NCBI RefSeq assembly: GCF_000935125.1 | Contig: NZ_JRKI01000056.1 | Coordinates: forward strand, 124,001 to 188,000 | DNA: 64,000 nucleotides | Reading direction: 5' to 3' | DNA from: Streptomyces natalensis ATCC 27448 | GTDB taxonomy: Bacteria > Actinomycetota > Actinomycetes > Streptomycetales > Streptomycetaceae | Shown here: positions 1 through 8,386 of the stretch, piece by piece | Layout of the letters: each line of letters opens with the position of its first letter | How positions within the stretch are numbered: the first letter of the stretch is position 1 | Position numbers and translations under genes: made by a program | The notes under the pieces: generated by a model | The model's database searches: none | Told to the model about the DNA's origin: nothing | The model's input: the letters and a program-made list of their open reading frames with translations, nothing else

Positions 1-1953
1 GGGCCGACGGTGATCGTCTCGCCGCTGCTCGCTCTGATGCGCAATCAGGTCGAAGCGGCCGCGCGGGCCGGGATCCGTGCGCGGACGATCAACTCCTCCA
101 ACGTCGAGGAGTGGGACGGCATTCAGGCCGAAGTGGCGGCGGGCGAGGTCGATGTCCTGCTGGTGAGCCCGGAGCGGCTCAACAACCCGGACTTCCGCGA
201 TCAGGTGCTGCCCCGGCTCGCCGCGGCCACCGGGCTGCTGGTGGTCGACGAGGCGCACTGCATCTCCGACTGGGGCCATGACTTCCGGCCGGACTACCGC
301 AGGCTGCGCACCATGCTCGCCGACCTGCCGCCGGGTGTGCCGGTGCTCGCCACGACCGCCACCGCCAATGCCCGGGTGACGGCCGATGTCGCCGAACAGC
401 TGGGGACCGGCGAGGGCGCCGACGAGGCGCTGGTGCTGCGCGGCCCGCTGGACCGGGAGAGCCTGAGTCTGGGGGTGCTGTCGCTGCCGGACGCCGCGCA
501 CCGGCTCGCGTGGCTGGCCGACCATCTCGACGAGCTGCCGGGCTCGGGGATCATCTACACCCTCACCGTCGCCGCGGCCGAGGAGGTCACCGCGTTCCTG
601 CGGCACCGGGGCCATGCCGTCGCCGCGTACACCGGCAAGACGGAGAACGCCGACCGGCAGCAGGCCGAGGACGATCTGCTGGCCAACCGGGTCAAGGCGC
701 TGGTGGCGACGTCCGCGCTGGGGATGGGCTTCGACAAGCCCGATCTGGGATTTGTGGTGCACCTGGGGTCGCCGTCGTCCCCGATCGCGTACTACCAGCA
801 GGTGGGCCGGGCCGGCCGTGGGGTCAAGCATGCCGAGGTGCTGCTGCTGCCGGGCCGCGAGGACGAGGCGATCTGGCAGTACTTCGCCTCGCTGGCGTTC
901 CCGCCCGAGGAGCAGGTGCGCCGGACGCTGGACGTCCTGGCGGCGGCCGGCCGGCCCGTCTCGCTGCCGGCGCTGGAGCCGCAGGTCGAACTGCGCCGCT
1001 CCCGGCTGGAGATCATGCTCAAGGTGCTGGATGTGGACGGCGCCGTGCACCGCGTCAAGGGCGGCTGGACGGCCACCGGCCGGCCGTGGACGTATGACGC
1101 GGAGCGTTATGCGTGGGTGGCGCGGCAGCGTGCGGCCGAGCAGCAGGCGATGCGGCAGTACGCCGGGGCGACGGGCTGCCGGATGGAGTTTCTGCGGCGG
1201 CAGTTGGACGACGAGGCGGCGGTGGCGTGCGGCCGCTGTGACAACTGCGCCGGGGCGCGGTTCACCGCCGAGGTGTCGGCCGCATCGCTGGATGCGGCCC
1301 GCGGCGAGCTGGGGCGCCCGGGTGTGGAGGTGGAGCCGCGGCGGATGTGGCCGACGGGGCTGCCGGCCATCGGGCTCGACCTCAAGGGGCGTATCCCGGC
1401 GGGCGAGCTGGCCGCCACCGGCCGGGCCCTGGGCAGACTGTCCGACATCGGGTGGGGCAACCGGCTGCGTCCCCTGCTCGCCCCGCAGGCGCCGGACGGT
1501 CCGGTGCCCGACGATGTGGCGGCCGCGGTGGTCACGGTGCTCGCCGACTGGGCCAAGGGGTCCGGGGGTTGGGCCTCGGGCGAGGACGGCGCACCGGCCC
1601 GCCCGGTGGGCGTCGTCTGTCTCTCCTCGGGCACCCGCCCGCAGCTGATCCGGTCGCTGGCCGAGCGAATCGCCACGGTGGGCAGGATGCCGTTCCTGGG
1701 AACAGTGGCCACGGTGGACGGCGGGGCGGACCACCGGATTCCGCGCAGCAACAGCGCCCAGCGGCTGCGGGCCCTGCACGGCGCGCTGAGTGTGCCGCCG
1801 GAGCTGGCGCAGGCCCTGGCGTCAGCGGGCGGCCCGGTGTTGTTGGTGGACGACTACGCGGACACCGGTTGGACGCTGGCGGTGGCCGCCCGGCTGCTGC
1901 GCGGGGCGGGGGCCGCGGGGGTGTTTCCGCTGGTCCTGGCCGTCCAGGGATAG
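1..1953 (+). CDS. recQ: RecQ-family ATP-dependent DNA helicase with C-terminal phosphoribosyltransferase-like domain (5' end outside window)
   Basis: The reading frame is open from base 1, so the N-terminus with the Walker A motif lies upstream of the window. Visible helicase motifs are SPLLALMRNQ (Ia), DEAHCISDWGHDFRPDY (II plus the RecQ aromatic-rich loop, about nt 247-300), ATTATAN (III), GMGFDKPDL (V) and QQVGRAGRG (VI, about nt 796-820). The zinc-binding part is GCRMEFLRR...CGRCDNC (about nt 1174-1250). The last 100 residues hold LLVDDYADTGWTL (about nt 1843-1878), which looks like the PRPP-binding loop of type I phosphoribosyltransferases; this domain is absent from E. coli RecQ. RecQ enzymes unwind 3'-tailed DNA in recombination and repair. 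The role of the fused domain is unknown; it may bind a nucleotide ligand or be a remnant. Confidence 0.9.
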   Translation, partial: GPTVIVSPLLALMRNQVEAAARAGIRARTINSSNVEEWDGIQAEVAAGEVDVLLVSPERLNNPDFRDQVLPRLAAATGLLVVDEAHCISDWGHDFRPDYRRLRTMLADLPPGVPVLATTATANARVTADVAEQLGTGEGADEALVLRGPLDRESLSLGVLSLPDAAHRLAWLADHLDELPGSGIIYTLTVAAAEEVTAFLRHRGHAVAAYTGKTENADRQQAEDDLLANRVKALVATSALGMGFDKPDLGFVVHLGSPSSPIAYYQQVGRAGRGVKHAEVLLLPGREDEAIWQYFASLAFPPEEQVRRTLDVLAAAGRPVSLPALEPQVELRRSRLEIMLKVLDVDGAVHRVKGGWTATGRPWTYDAERYAWVARQRAAEQQAMRQYAGATGCRMEFLRRQLDDEAAVACGRCDNCAGARFTAEVSAASLDAARGELGRPGVEVEPRRMWPTGLPAIGLDLKGRIPAGELAATGRALGRLSDIGWGNRLRPLLAPQAPDGPVPDDVAAAVVTVLADWAKGSGGWASGEDGAPARPVGVVCLSSGTRPQLIRSLAERIATVGRMPFLGTVATVDGGADHRIPRSNSAQRLRALHGALSVPPELAQALASAGGPVLLVDDYADTGWTLAVAARLLRGAGAAGVFPLVLAVQG

Positions 1954-2325
1954 CCGGACAAGCACCGGGTCAGTCGTGCACGCACCCGGGGACGGCCGTA
2001 CAAGCACCCGGGAGAGCCGTACGTAGACATCCGCGAGTGGGGGGGGGAGACATGCGTGGGAGCAGAGAAGGACCTCCGGCAGGAGGAGAGGGGGAACGGG
2101 GCGTCCGGGCATCGCGGGCCGCTGCGGCGGGCAGGAATATTGATGGCGCACCGGGCGATTCCGGATGGTGCCTGGAATTGATCGTTGCCGCATGCGTGTA
2201 CGGCAGGAAGAATTGGAGTCGCTTCCCCGTACCGGCCGTTCACGGTCAGGCAGGGCCGTGCCGTGGTGTCCTCGCACCCGGCCGCCGTCGCCCTTTGCGT
2301 GGACGCACAGACCCAGGGAGGACCC
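1954..2325. other. Intergenic region between recQ and the next gene
   Basis: These 372 bp hold no convincing gene. The first part carries degenerate repeats of 'acaagcacccggg' and 'ccgtac' (about 1958-2025). A less GC-rich part at about 2135-2215 is a plausible promoter area for the downstream gene. A purine-rich 'gggagg' near 2314-2322 is the ribosome binding site of that gene. I see no clear terminator hairpin after recQ. Confidence 0.5.
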
Positions 2326-3117
2326 GTGACCTTCGGTTTCGCCCCGCCCCCGCATGCGTCCCGTTCCGTGCCCCCCGATTCCCCCGCCCGGCTGAGCCGG
2401 ATGCTGGAGCCCGCCGAATGGGCCTCGGCCGGCATTCCGCTTCTGCACAATCCCCGGGAGATCGTCACCGGCCTGCACGACCGTCATCGCCCCGGTCCGT
2501 CGACGGCGGTGGTGGCGGTGCTCGATCCGCTGGGGCGGGTCGCGGCCAGCGCCTCGTTCCTGGAAACCGCTGTGCTGCCCGACGGCTGGGAGTTCCGCAA
2601 TGTGCTGCTCGCGCATCTGCGCCGGATCGTCCCGCACGATCTGCGGCTGCGCGCCCCGGTGCGGACGGCCGTGCTGCTCTACTGCCGTGAGGGCGAACCG
2701 CGTTGGACGGAGGCGGACGGTGCATGGATGTGGGGGCTGCGCGACGCCTGCACCCTGCACGGGCTGCGGTGCGGGGCGTATATCGCGCTGACCCGGGACC
2801 GCTGGCAGGTGCTGGGCGAGGACCGCGGCGGGCGCCGGCCCCGGATGTCCCGGAGCGCCGGGCCGGTCCCGCACGGACAAGGGCCGCGGCCCGCGGAGCC
2901 GGACCGTGCGGAGCCAGGCCGTACGGAGACCCGGGTGGCAACACCCCGTGCGGCGGCGCCGGTTACGGCCCCGCCCGACGCGGCCTCACCCCGTACGGAC
3001 GCCTCCCCCGTCCCGCCGGCGCGGATGTCCGCGCCGCGTACGCCGACGGCCGCTCCGGGGCCCCGGCGCTCCGGTGGCGGGGCCAGGGAGACCCGGCGGC
3101 ACACCGCGGCCCGCTGA
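2326..3117 (+). CDS. Conserved actinobacterial hypothetical protein with disordered tail
   Basis: I do not recognise a named family. The GTG start at 2326 is chosen because GGGAGGAC lies 4-12 bases upstream; longer in-frame starts back to 2185 have no such site. The protein is 263 residues. Residues 25-165 look folded and contain patterns such as RTAVLLYCREG, WTEADGAWMWGLRDACTLHG and GAYIALTRDRWQVLGE. The remaining 100 residues are rich in Pro, Ala, Arg and Thr and are probably disordered. No signal peptide or membrane segment is visible. It is codirectional with recQ but 372 bp away, so it probably has its own promoter. Confidence 0.75.
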   Translation: MTFGFAPPPHASRSVPPDSPARLSRMLEPAEWASAGIPLLHNPREIVTGLHDRHRPGPSTAVVAVLDPLGRVAASASFLETAVLPDGWEFRNVLLAHLRRIVPHDLRLRAPVRTAVLLYCREGEPRWTEADGAWMWGLRDACTLHGLRCGAYIALTRDRWQVLGEDRGGRRPRMSRSAGPVPHGQGPRPAEPDRAEPGRTETRVATPRAAAPVTAPPDAASPRTDASPVPPARMSAPRTPTAAPGPRRSGGGARETRRHTAAR

Positions 3118-3225
3118 GGGCGGCCCGGGGGACGCCGGGTTCCGGGAACGCGAGCAGACCCGACCGGCCGGACGGCCGACGGGCTGCTCCGCGCGCAGGA
3201 CGAGGACGGCCTGCGAGCCGCGTGG

Positions 3226-3873
3226 TCAGGCGTTCGCGCCGAGGAGGCCGTTGATCCGCTGCGGATCACCGCAGACGACGAGCAGGGCTCCGGCGCGGGC
3301 CATCGCCGAGGGCAGCGCGCGGGCGGTGACCTCGTCGGTGCCGCCGTTGACGGCGACGACCACGACGGGGCGGCCGGTGGCGCGCTCGGCGGCGGCGTCC
3401 GCGTAGAACACATCGTCCGCGGCGTCGTGTTGGGCCCAGTACGACGCTTCGCCGAAGGACAGCTCATGGGCGGCCCACGGGTGCGGCTCACCCGTGGTCA
3501 GCACCAGGATCTCGGACGGCGCGCGCCCGGAGTCCAGCAGCAGATCGACGGCTTCGTCGGCGGCGTCGAGCGCGCCGTCGGCGGGTGCCGGGATCAGCTG
3601 GAGCTGCGTGCCTGCGACGGCAGGGGCGGCGGCTGCGGGCTGCGGCGGGCCGGTGCGCTGCGCCGGCGGAGCGGCGACGGGCCCACGCGGCGGGGCTGCG
3701 GGTCCGGGCTTGCCCGGACGAGCACTGGACGCGGGCGCACCGCGCGGAGGCGCGGGGCGGGGACCGGGGCCAGGAACGGGACGGGGGGTCGGCGCGGTGC
3801 GGCCGGCGGCCGGAGTTGCGCGGGGACCCGGGACACTCTCGTGAATCTGAGGCTCCTCGGGGATGAGAGGCAT
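3226..3873 (-). CDS. Conserved Streptomyces protein, proline-rich N-terminus, helicase-C-like tail
   Basis: The protein is 215 residues from the ATG at 3873 (MPLIPEEPQIHES); an ATG at 3912 is also in frame and neither has a strong ribosome binding site. Residues 15-100 are a low-complexity Pro/Ala/Arg linker. The C-terminal 110 residues are folded-looking: VDLLLDSGRAPSEILVLTTGE, HELSFGEASYWAQHDAADDVFYADA, RPVVVVAVNGGTDE and LLVVCGDPQRINGLLG. This tail resembles the accessory C-terminal region of some UvrD-like helicases, but I see no ATPase motifs, so no enzymatic role can be assigned. It lies downstream of rnhB on the same strand (77 bp gap) and converges with the gene ending at 3117. Confidence 0.7.
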   Translation of the reverse strand: MPLIPEEPQIHESVPGPRATPAAGRTAPTPRPVPGPGPRPAPPRGAPASSARPGKPGPAAPPRGPVAAPPAQRTGPPQPAAAAPAVAGTQLQLIPAPADGALDAADEAVDLLLDSGRAPSEILVLTTGEPHPWAAHELSFGEASYWAQHDAADDVFYADAAAERATGRPVVVVAVNGGTDEVTARALPSAMARAGALLVVCGDPQRINGLLGANA

Positions 3874-3950
3874 AAAGGGATGTCTATCAAACGTAAGTGC
3901 GGGACGCCGCATCGGGTACCGAATTGATGCCCATTGCTGCCCCGCACCGC

Positions 3951-4652
3951 TCAGAAGTCGAAGCCGAGTTGGCCACCGGCCTCCAGAGCGGCTGCTTCGG
4001 GGGTGATGCGTACCTTCTTCAGGTGCCGCCACCGGGGCAGGGCGTCCATGTAGGACCACGAGACCCGGTGCTGCGGCGTGGGACCGAACTCCTCCAGGGC
4101 GATGCGATGGGTCGGGGAGGGGTAGCCGGCGTTGGCCGCGAAGTCGAAGTCGGTGTATTCCAGGCCCAGTTCGGCCATCATCGCGTCGCGCCGCACCTTG
4201 GCGATCACGGACGCGGCGGCGACCGCGATACAGGACTGGTCCCCCTTGATGACCGTGCGGACCCGCCATGGCGCGCCCAGGTAGTCGTGCTTGCCGTCGA
4301 GGATCACCGCGTCCGGGCGGACCGGCAGCCCCTCCAGGGCGCGCACGGCCGCCAGCCGCAGTGCCGCGGTCATGCCCAGCTCGTCGATCTCCTGGGGCGA
4401 GGAGTGCCCCAGGGCGTAGGCCGTGACCCAGTCACCGAGCACCTCGCACAGTTCGGTGCGGCGCTTGATGGTCAGCAGCTTGGAATCGGTGAGTCCGTCG
4501 GGTGGCCGACGCAGACCGGTCACGGCTGCGCAGACACTGACCGGGCCCGCCCAGGCTCCGCGTCCGACCTCGTCGACCCCTGCGACGATCTTGGCGCCCG
4601 TTGTGGCGCGCAGTGATCGCTCGACGGTATGGGTGGGGGGCTCGTACGGCAT
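3951..4652 (-). CDS. rnhB: Ribonuclease HII
   Basis: A 233-residue type 2 RNase H, which cuts the RNA strand of RNA-DNA hybrids and removes misincorporated ribonucleotides. Family motifs are present: GVDEVGRGAWAGPV (first catalytic Asp-Glu), LTDSKLLT, DAVILDGKHD (third acidic residue) and ASVIAKVRRDAMM. The GYPSPTHRIALEEFGPTPQHRVSW signature is at the expected C-terminal position. The ATG at 4652 (MPYEPPTHT) gives the usual family length; the frame stays open about 140 codons upstream, but that stretch is low-complexity and not conserved-looking. The ribosome binding site is weak. Confidence 0.93.
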   Translation of the reverse strand: MPYEPPTHTVERSLRATTGAKIVAGVDEVGRGAWAGPVSVCAAVTGLRRPPDGLTDSKLLTIKRRTELCEVLGDWVTAYALGHSSPQEIDELGMTAALRLAAVRALEGLPVRPDAVILDGKHDYLGAPWRVRTVIKGDQSCIAVAAASVIAKVRRDAMMAELGLEYTDFDFAANAGYPSPTHRIALEEFGPTPQHRVSWSYMDALPRWRHLKKVRITPEAAALEAGGQLGFDF

Positions 4653-4851
4653 GGCGCCAGCAAGATTACGCCTCTTCGGCCGCTCCGTCCGCACCGGATC
4701 CGGAATGGAGACGGATCGGCTGCCGGTCGCTACGGATCCGGTGCGAGCGGGCACGGAGCGGGGTCGCCGCGGCCCGGTTCGCGCCGCGCGGCGGGGTTCG
4801 GTGCGGAGGTGAACTGGACGCCGGGGGCCGCCCGTTGCGGGTCCGGCGGGT

Positions 4852-5760
4852 TCAGCGGACGGCGGTGGGCGCCCAGGCGGGGAGGGGCTCGGTGCCGTCC
4901 AGCCAGGCCCGGGGCGGGGCGCCGCCGGGACCGGCGGCGACGATACCGCCGACGATGGCGCAGGTGGTGTCCATGTCGCCGCCCGCCTGGACGGTGGACC
5001 AGAAGGCCGTCTCGTAGTCGCCGAGATGACGGGCCGCGGCCCAGAGGGTGAAGGGGACGGTGTCATGGGCGCTGGTGCGGCGTCCGCAGCCCAGGACCGC
5101 GGCGACGGTGCCGGAGTCGCCGTAGTCGAGCATGTCCCGGGCCCGGCGCAGACCCGCCTGGACAGCGCTGCGCGGGATCAGCGCCAGGACGCCGTCGAGC
5201 AGTTCCCGGGGGGCGAGGGAGTGCGGGGCGCCGGCGACCAGGGCGGCCGCGGCGGCCACGGCCATGGCGCCGACCACCGCCTCGCGGTGCTGGTGGGTGA
5301 TGTACGCGGAGATCTCCGCCTGATGGGTGGCCTGCTCGGGGTCGTCGGCGTACCAGGCGCCGAGGGGGGCGATGCGCATGGCGGCGCCGTTGCCCCAGGA
5401 GCCATGGCCGTTGAAGAGGGCGGCGGACAGTTCGCGCCAGTCGCCGCCCTCGCGGATCAGCCGCAGGAGGCGGTTGACGGCCGGGCCGTAGCCGCGGTCG
5501 AAGTCGTGGTGATCGGCGAAGGAGCGGGCGAGCGCGTCCTGGTCGATGCGGAAGTGGGTGGTCAGCACGGACAGGACCGAACAGGCCATTTCCGTGTCAT
5601 CGGTCCACTGCCAGGGGGCCGGGGGCAGTTCCCGGCGCTTGAGGGCGGGGTAATGGGTGGGGACGAAGAACTGGGATCCGAGGGCATCGCCCACGGCCAG
5701 GCCGCGCAGGCTGGCCAGCGCCCGCTCACAGCGGTCTGCGTCACGGTGGTCGGCGGTCAT
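4852..5760 (-). CDS. ADP-ribosylglycohydrolase family protein
   Basis: The 302-residue protein matches the ADP-ribosylglycohydrolase (DraG/ARH) fold, which removes ADP-ribose from proteins, nucleic acids or small molecules using two Mg ions. Diagnostic motifs are GLAVGDALGSQFF near residue 20, WTDDTEMA near residue 53 (metal-binding Thr-Asp-Asp) and QAGGDMDTTCAIVGGIVAA near residue 262, which supplies the second set of metal-binding acids. GNGAAMRIAPLG is also typical. It starts 11 bp after the stop of the histidine phosphatase gene, so the two are likely cotranscribed. The substrate cannot be told from sequence. Confidence 0.9.
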   Translation of the reverse strand: MTADHRDADRCERALASLRGLAVGDALGSQFFVPTHYPALKRRELPPAPWQWTDDTEMACSVLSVLTTHFRIDQDALARSFADHHDFDRGYGPAVNRLLRLIREGGDWRELSAALFNGHGSWGNGAAMRIAPLGAWYADDPEQATHQAEISAYITHQHREAVVGAMAVAAAAALVAGAPHSLAPRELLDGVLALIPRSAVQAGLRRARDMLDYGDSGTVAAVLGCGRRTSAHDTVPFTLWAAARHLGDYETAFWSTVQAGGDMDTTCAIVGGIVAAGPGGAPPRAWLDGTEPLPAWAPTAVR

Positions 5761-5771
5761 CGGTGTGCACT

Positions 5772-6431
5772 CTAACCGGTGACGCCATAAGGCTCGGGTT
5801 CACACCAGCGGTCAAACGGCCGATCGAGGGAGTAGCGTCCGTCCGGCCCGAGGAGCAGGGCGCGCCATTCCGCATTGCCCGGGTTGGACAGCGATTCGAA
5901 CTCCGCCACCGACCAGTGGAACCAGCGCATACAGAACAGCCGCATGGTCAGCCCGTGGGTGACGATCAGAACGTTGGGCGGGTGGCGCGGGTCCTCGAAA
6001 CTGCGCCACAGGCTCTCCAGGAAGGCGCCGACCCGGTCGTAGACGTCTGCGCCGGACTCGCCCTGGGCGAAGCGGTAGAAGAAGTGGCCGTAGGCGTCGC
6101 GGTAGGCCTTCTGGCGGCGCACGTCGTCGCGGTCCTGCCAGTTGCCCCAGTCCTGCTCGCGCAGCCGGGGCTCCTCGCGGACGCGGACCCTGGCCGGGTC
6201 CAGGCGTAGCTCCCGGAAGGTCTGGTGGGTGCGGCGGTAGGGCGAGACATACGCGGAGATCCGCTCGCCGCCGAACATCTCGCGCAGACCCGCACCGGCC
6301 TCCTCGGCCTGCCGGAGCCCGGCCTTGGTGAGGTGAAGGGCGTGGTCGGGCTCCCGCTCGTAGACGGTGTCGTCGACATTCCCCTCCGACTCGCCGTGGC
6401 GGATGAGGACGATGCGTCGTGGCCGGGCCAT
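5772..6431 (-). CDS. Histidine phosphatase family (phosphoglycerate mutase-like) protein
   Basis: A 219-residue member of histidine phosphatase branch 1. The N-terminal LIRHGESEGN carries the phospho-accepting His; YVSPYRRTHQT carries the conserved Arg; VLIVTHGLTMRLF supplies the second catalytic His. The length and the REQDWGNWQD motif fit the broad-specificity phosphatase type better than true glycolytic mutase. The start ATG gives the standard beta-strand MARPRRIVLIRHG. It is the promoter-proximal gene of a probable operon with the ADP-ribosylglycohydrolase gene and is divergent from the TetR gene at 6660. Confidence 0.92.
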   Translation of the reverse strand: MARPRRIVLIRHGESEGNVDDTVYEREPDHALHLTKAGLRQAEEAGAGLREMFGGERISAYVSPYRRTHQTFRELRLDPARVRVREEPRLREQDWGNWQDRDDVRRQKAYRDAYGHFFYRFAQGESGADVYDRVGAFLESLWRSFEDPRHPPNVLIVTHGLTMRLFCMRWFHWSVAEFESLSNPGNAEWRALLLGPDGRYSLDRPFDRWCEPEPYGVTG

Positions 6432-6592
6432 GCCGCCAGCGTAGAACGCCTGCTCTGTACATGCCGCACGCCGCTACGGGCACGGCCGTGGCTGCTTGGG
6501 GACCTCGCGCGACGCGATCCGAGTGGGCATGTGCACCTCCGTAGGGCCGGTGCGAGGCAGGCCAAGACCACATGCCAAGACCCGCTCGCGAT

Positions 6593-6616
6593 GTAACGCA
6601 ACTCCAGTTGCGTTAC
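6593..6616. promoter_or_regulatory. Palindromic operator O1 for the TetR regulator
   Basis: Two perfect 11-bp arms, GTAACGCAACT and AGTTGCGTTAC, are separated by CC. It lies 44 bp upstream of the TetR start, in the divergent region with the phosphatase gene. The position and symmetry are typical of a TetR autoregulatory operator. Binding is inferred. Confidence 0.75.
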
Positions 6617-6639
6617 GATGATGACACAGTCCACCGCAC

Positions 6640-6657
6640 TAACGCAACGGGAGTTGC
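6640..6657. promoter_or_regulatory. Second TetR operator O2 overlapping the ribosome binding site
   Basis: TAACGCAAC-GGG-AGTTGC repeats 15 bases of O1 (TAACGCAAC-TCC-AGTTGC) at a distance of 46 bp. Its centre GGGAG also serves as the Shine-Dalgarno sequence of the TetR gene, so repressor bound here would lie directly on the gene's translation start. Binding is inferred. Confidence 0.65.
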
Positions 6658-6659
6658 AC

Positions 6660-7472
6660 ATGCCCGACGAGAGCGACGCCGCGAAGAGCGAGAAGGACGG
6701 GAAAGACGAGAAGGACGAGAAAACCGCCAGGCCGGAGGAGGCGGAGGAGACGACGGAGGGCGAGCGGCAGTCCGCGCGCCGTCCCGGCACCCGGCGCCCC
6801 GGCGGCCGTACGGCCCGTACGCGCGCCGCCGTGCGGGACGCCGTTCTGGCGGGCCTGAGCGAACACGGCTACCCCGGCCTGACGGTCGAGTACGTCGCCG
6901 AGCACTCCGGCGTGCACAAGACCACGCTCTACCGCCGCTGGGAAAACCTCGAGGGCCTGATCGCCGACGCGCTGGACCTGGCGGGCGAGGACAGCTGGCT
7001 GCCGCCGGACACCGGCACCCTGGAGGGCGATCTGCGCGCCCTCGCCCGGGAGGTCGTCGATGCCTTCACCGACCCGGCACTGGCGGCTTCCGGCTCGGCG
7101 ATGATCGCGGCCGGATTCCAGTCGGAGCGGGCCGCCCAGGCGCTGCGCGCCTACTACACCGAGCGGTTCCGGCGCTGCGAGACGATCGTGGAACGCGCCG
7201 CCGGACGCGGGGAGCTCTCACCGGCCGGGGCCGGGGACGCAGACGCGACGGCCCCGACGGCCACGGTCGACGCCGGCGCGCTCGTACGGGCCGCCTGCGC
7301 ACCGGTCTTCCTGCGGCTGTTCATCACCCGTGAGCCGGTCGATACGGCGCTCGCCGACCGGTCGGCCGCGGCGGCGGTGGCGGCCGCCCGCGCCGGCGCC
7401 TTCACCACGAGCGGCGCGAGCGCCAGGAGCGGCACGGGTGGCACGGTCGGCGCCGCCGGCTCCGCCTCCTGA
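6660..7472 (+). CDS. TetR/AcrR family transcriptional regulator
   Basis: A 270-residue DNA-binding repressor. Residues 1-45 form a highly charged Lys/Glu/Asp-rich leader that is probably disordered. The helix-turn-helix follows: TRAAVRDAVLAGLSEHGYPGLTVEYVAEHSGVHKTTLYRRW. The ligand domain contains GDLRALAREVVDAFTDPALAASG and a C-terminal Ala-rich tail. The ATG at 6660 is chosen because GGGAG lies 6 bases upstream; an in-frame ATG at 6618 lies directly after operator O1 and has no ribosome binding site. Two matching inverted repeats upstream suggest autoregulation. The inducer is unknown; target candidates are itself and the divergent phosphatase operon. Confidence 0.88.
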   Translation: MPDESDAAKSEKDGKDEKDEKTARPEEAEETTEGERQSARRPGTRRPGGRTARTRAAVRDAVLAGLSEHGYPGLTVEYVAEHSGVHKTTLYRRWENLEGLIADALDLAGEDSWLPPDTGTLEGDLRALAREVVDAFTDPALAASGSAMIAAGFQSERAAQALRAYYTERFRRCETIVERAAGRGELSPAGAGDADATAPTATVDAGALVRAACAPVFLRLFITREPVDTALADRSAAAAVAAARAGAFTTSGASARSGTGGTVGAAGSAS

Positions 7473-7478
7473 CCGGCC

Positions 7479-8084
7479 TCATACCGTCCACGACGGTTCG
7501 AGCTGCACCACGTCGCCCGCGATCGCCTCGATATCGGCGGCTATCTGGGCACGCAGCGCGAGCCGCTCGACGCGTTCGGGACGGTACTTGCCGCGCTCGG
7601 CGGCCGATTGCCACAGCGACACCACCAAGAACTCCTCCCCCGGAGCCCTCCCCAGCATCCCGCGCAGCATGCCCGGCGACCCCGCCATCGCCGGGTTCCA
7701 GACCTTCTCCTGCATCAGCATGAAGTGATCGACCCGGTCCTGGCGCACCCGGCAGTGCGCCAGCCTGAGGACATCCGCATCGCCGAACGTCGGCCGGAAA
7801 CCGACCTTGACGTCAAACTCATGCGCGAAGAGCCGTATGTGCGCGTCCTTGAAGGTGCCCACCTGTGCGGCGGCCAGCCGGTCGTGCGAACGGGCCATGA
7901 AGGAGTCGTAGAACGCCCGGCTCTCCCAGAAGGCCACGAGATGGGCGACACCGGGGCGGCTTCGGCTCCAGCCGCCGGCCTGCCCCCGGAATCCCGGCTC
8001 ACCCAGCAGCCCCGCCCATTTCCGCTGCCCCCGCTCGAACCCTCGACGGTCCACGACGGTGAGGCGAATCCACTTGACCAGCAC
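7479..8084 (-). CDS. DUF4937 / YdbC family protein
   Basis: A 201-residue protein that I place in the DUF4937 (YdbC) group from MLVKWIRLTVVDRRGFERGQRKWAGL, GFRGQAGGWSR and the later VDHFMLMQEKVWNPAMAGSPGM. The two similar halves have the pattern of a duplicated antibiotic-biosynthesis-monooxygenase-like (dimeric alpha/beta barrel) domain: HLVAFWESRAFYDSFMARSHDR in the first and EEFLVVSLWQSAAERGKYR in the second. No cofactor motif is visible and the function is unknown. It ends 6 bp from the end of the convergent TetR gene. Confidence 0.8.
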   Translation of the reverse strand: MLVKWIRLTVVDRRGFERGQRKWAGLLGEPGFRGQAGGWSRSRPGVAHLVAFWESRAFYDSFMARSHDRLAAAQVGTFKDAHIRLFAHEFDVKVGFRPTFGDADVLRLAHCRVRQDRVDHFMLMQEKVWNPAMAGSPGMLRGMLGRAPGEEFLVVSLWQSAAERGKYRPERVERLALRAQIAADIEAIAGDVVQLEPSWTV

Positions 8085-8386
8085 CGCGCCATCGTACGGC
8101 CCCGAGCCCGTCCGGCATCACGGCGCGTCACGTCCCGACCACCACGAACTTCCTTACGGGCGCGGGCCGATGGGCACGGGCCCATGGGTGCGCACCGCCG
8201 CCTGACCGGCCGGACGGCGGTATCAGGCCACCGGCCGCCCCACCCCGGGGCTCCCCGGCCGCACTTCGCCCCGCCTCGGGGACGACCGGCGTGGCACGAT
8301 GGTCAACCAAGGGGAGGGCCTGGGAAGTTGTCCGCGCGACCGGGTGGCGAGCCACGGGCCCGGAGCATTCGGAAAAGGGGAATCCG
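8085..8386. other. Divergent intergenic region between the DUF4937 gene and terD
   Basis: 302 bp with no gene that I can support. Both flanking genes are transcribed outward, so it must carry their promoters. A purine-rich AAAAGGGGAA at 8372-8382 precedes the terD start. No clear inverted-repeat operator was found. Confidence 0.5.

Noticed and set aside
4653..5066. N-terminal extension of ribonuclease HII
   Set aside because: The frame is open upstream, but the residues are Pro/Arg/Ser filler and overlap the end of the ADP-ribosylglycohydrolase gene. The ATG at 4652 gives the family length.
6618..6659. Earlier TetR start at the ATG at 6618
   Set aside because: It has no ribosome binding site and lies directly after operator O1, whereas the ATG at 6660 has GGGAG at the right distance.
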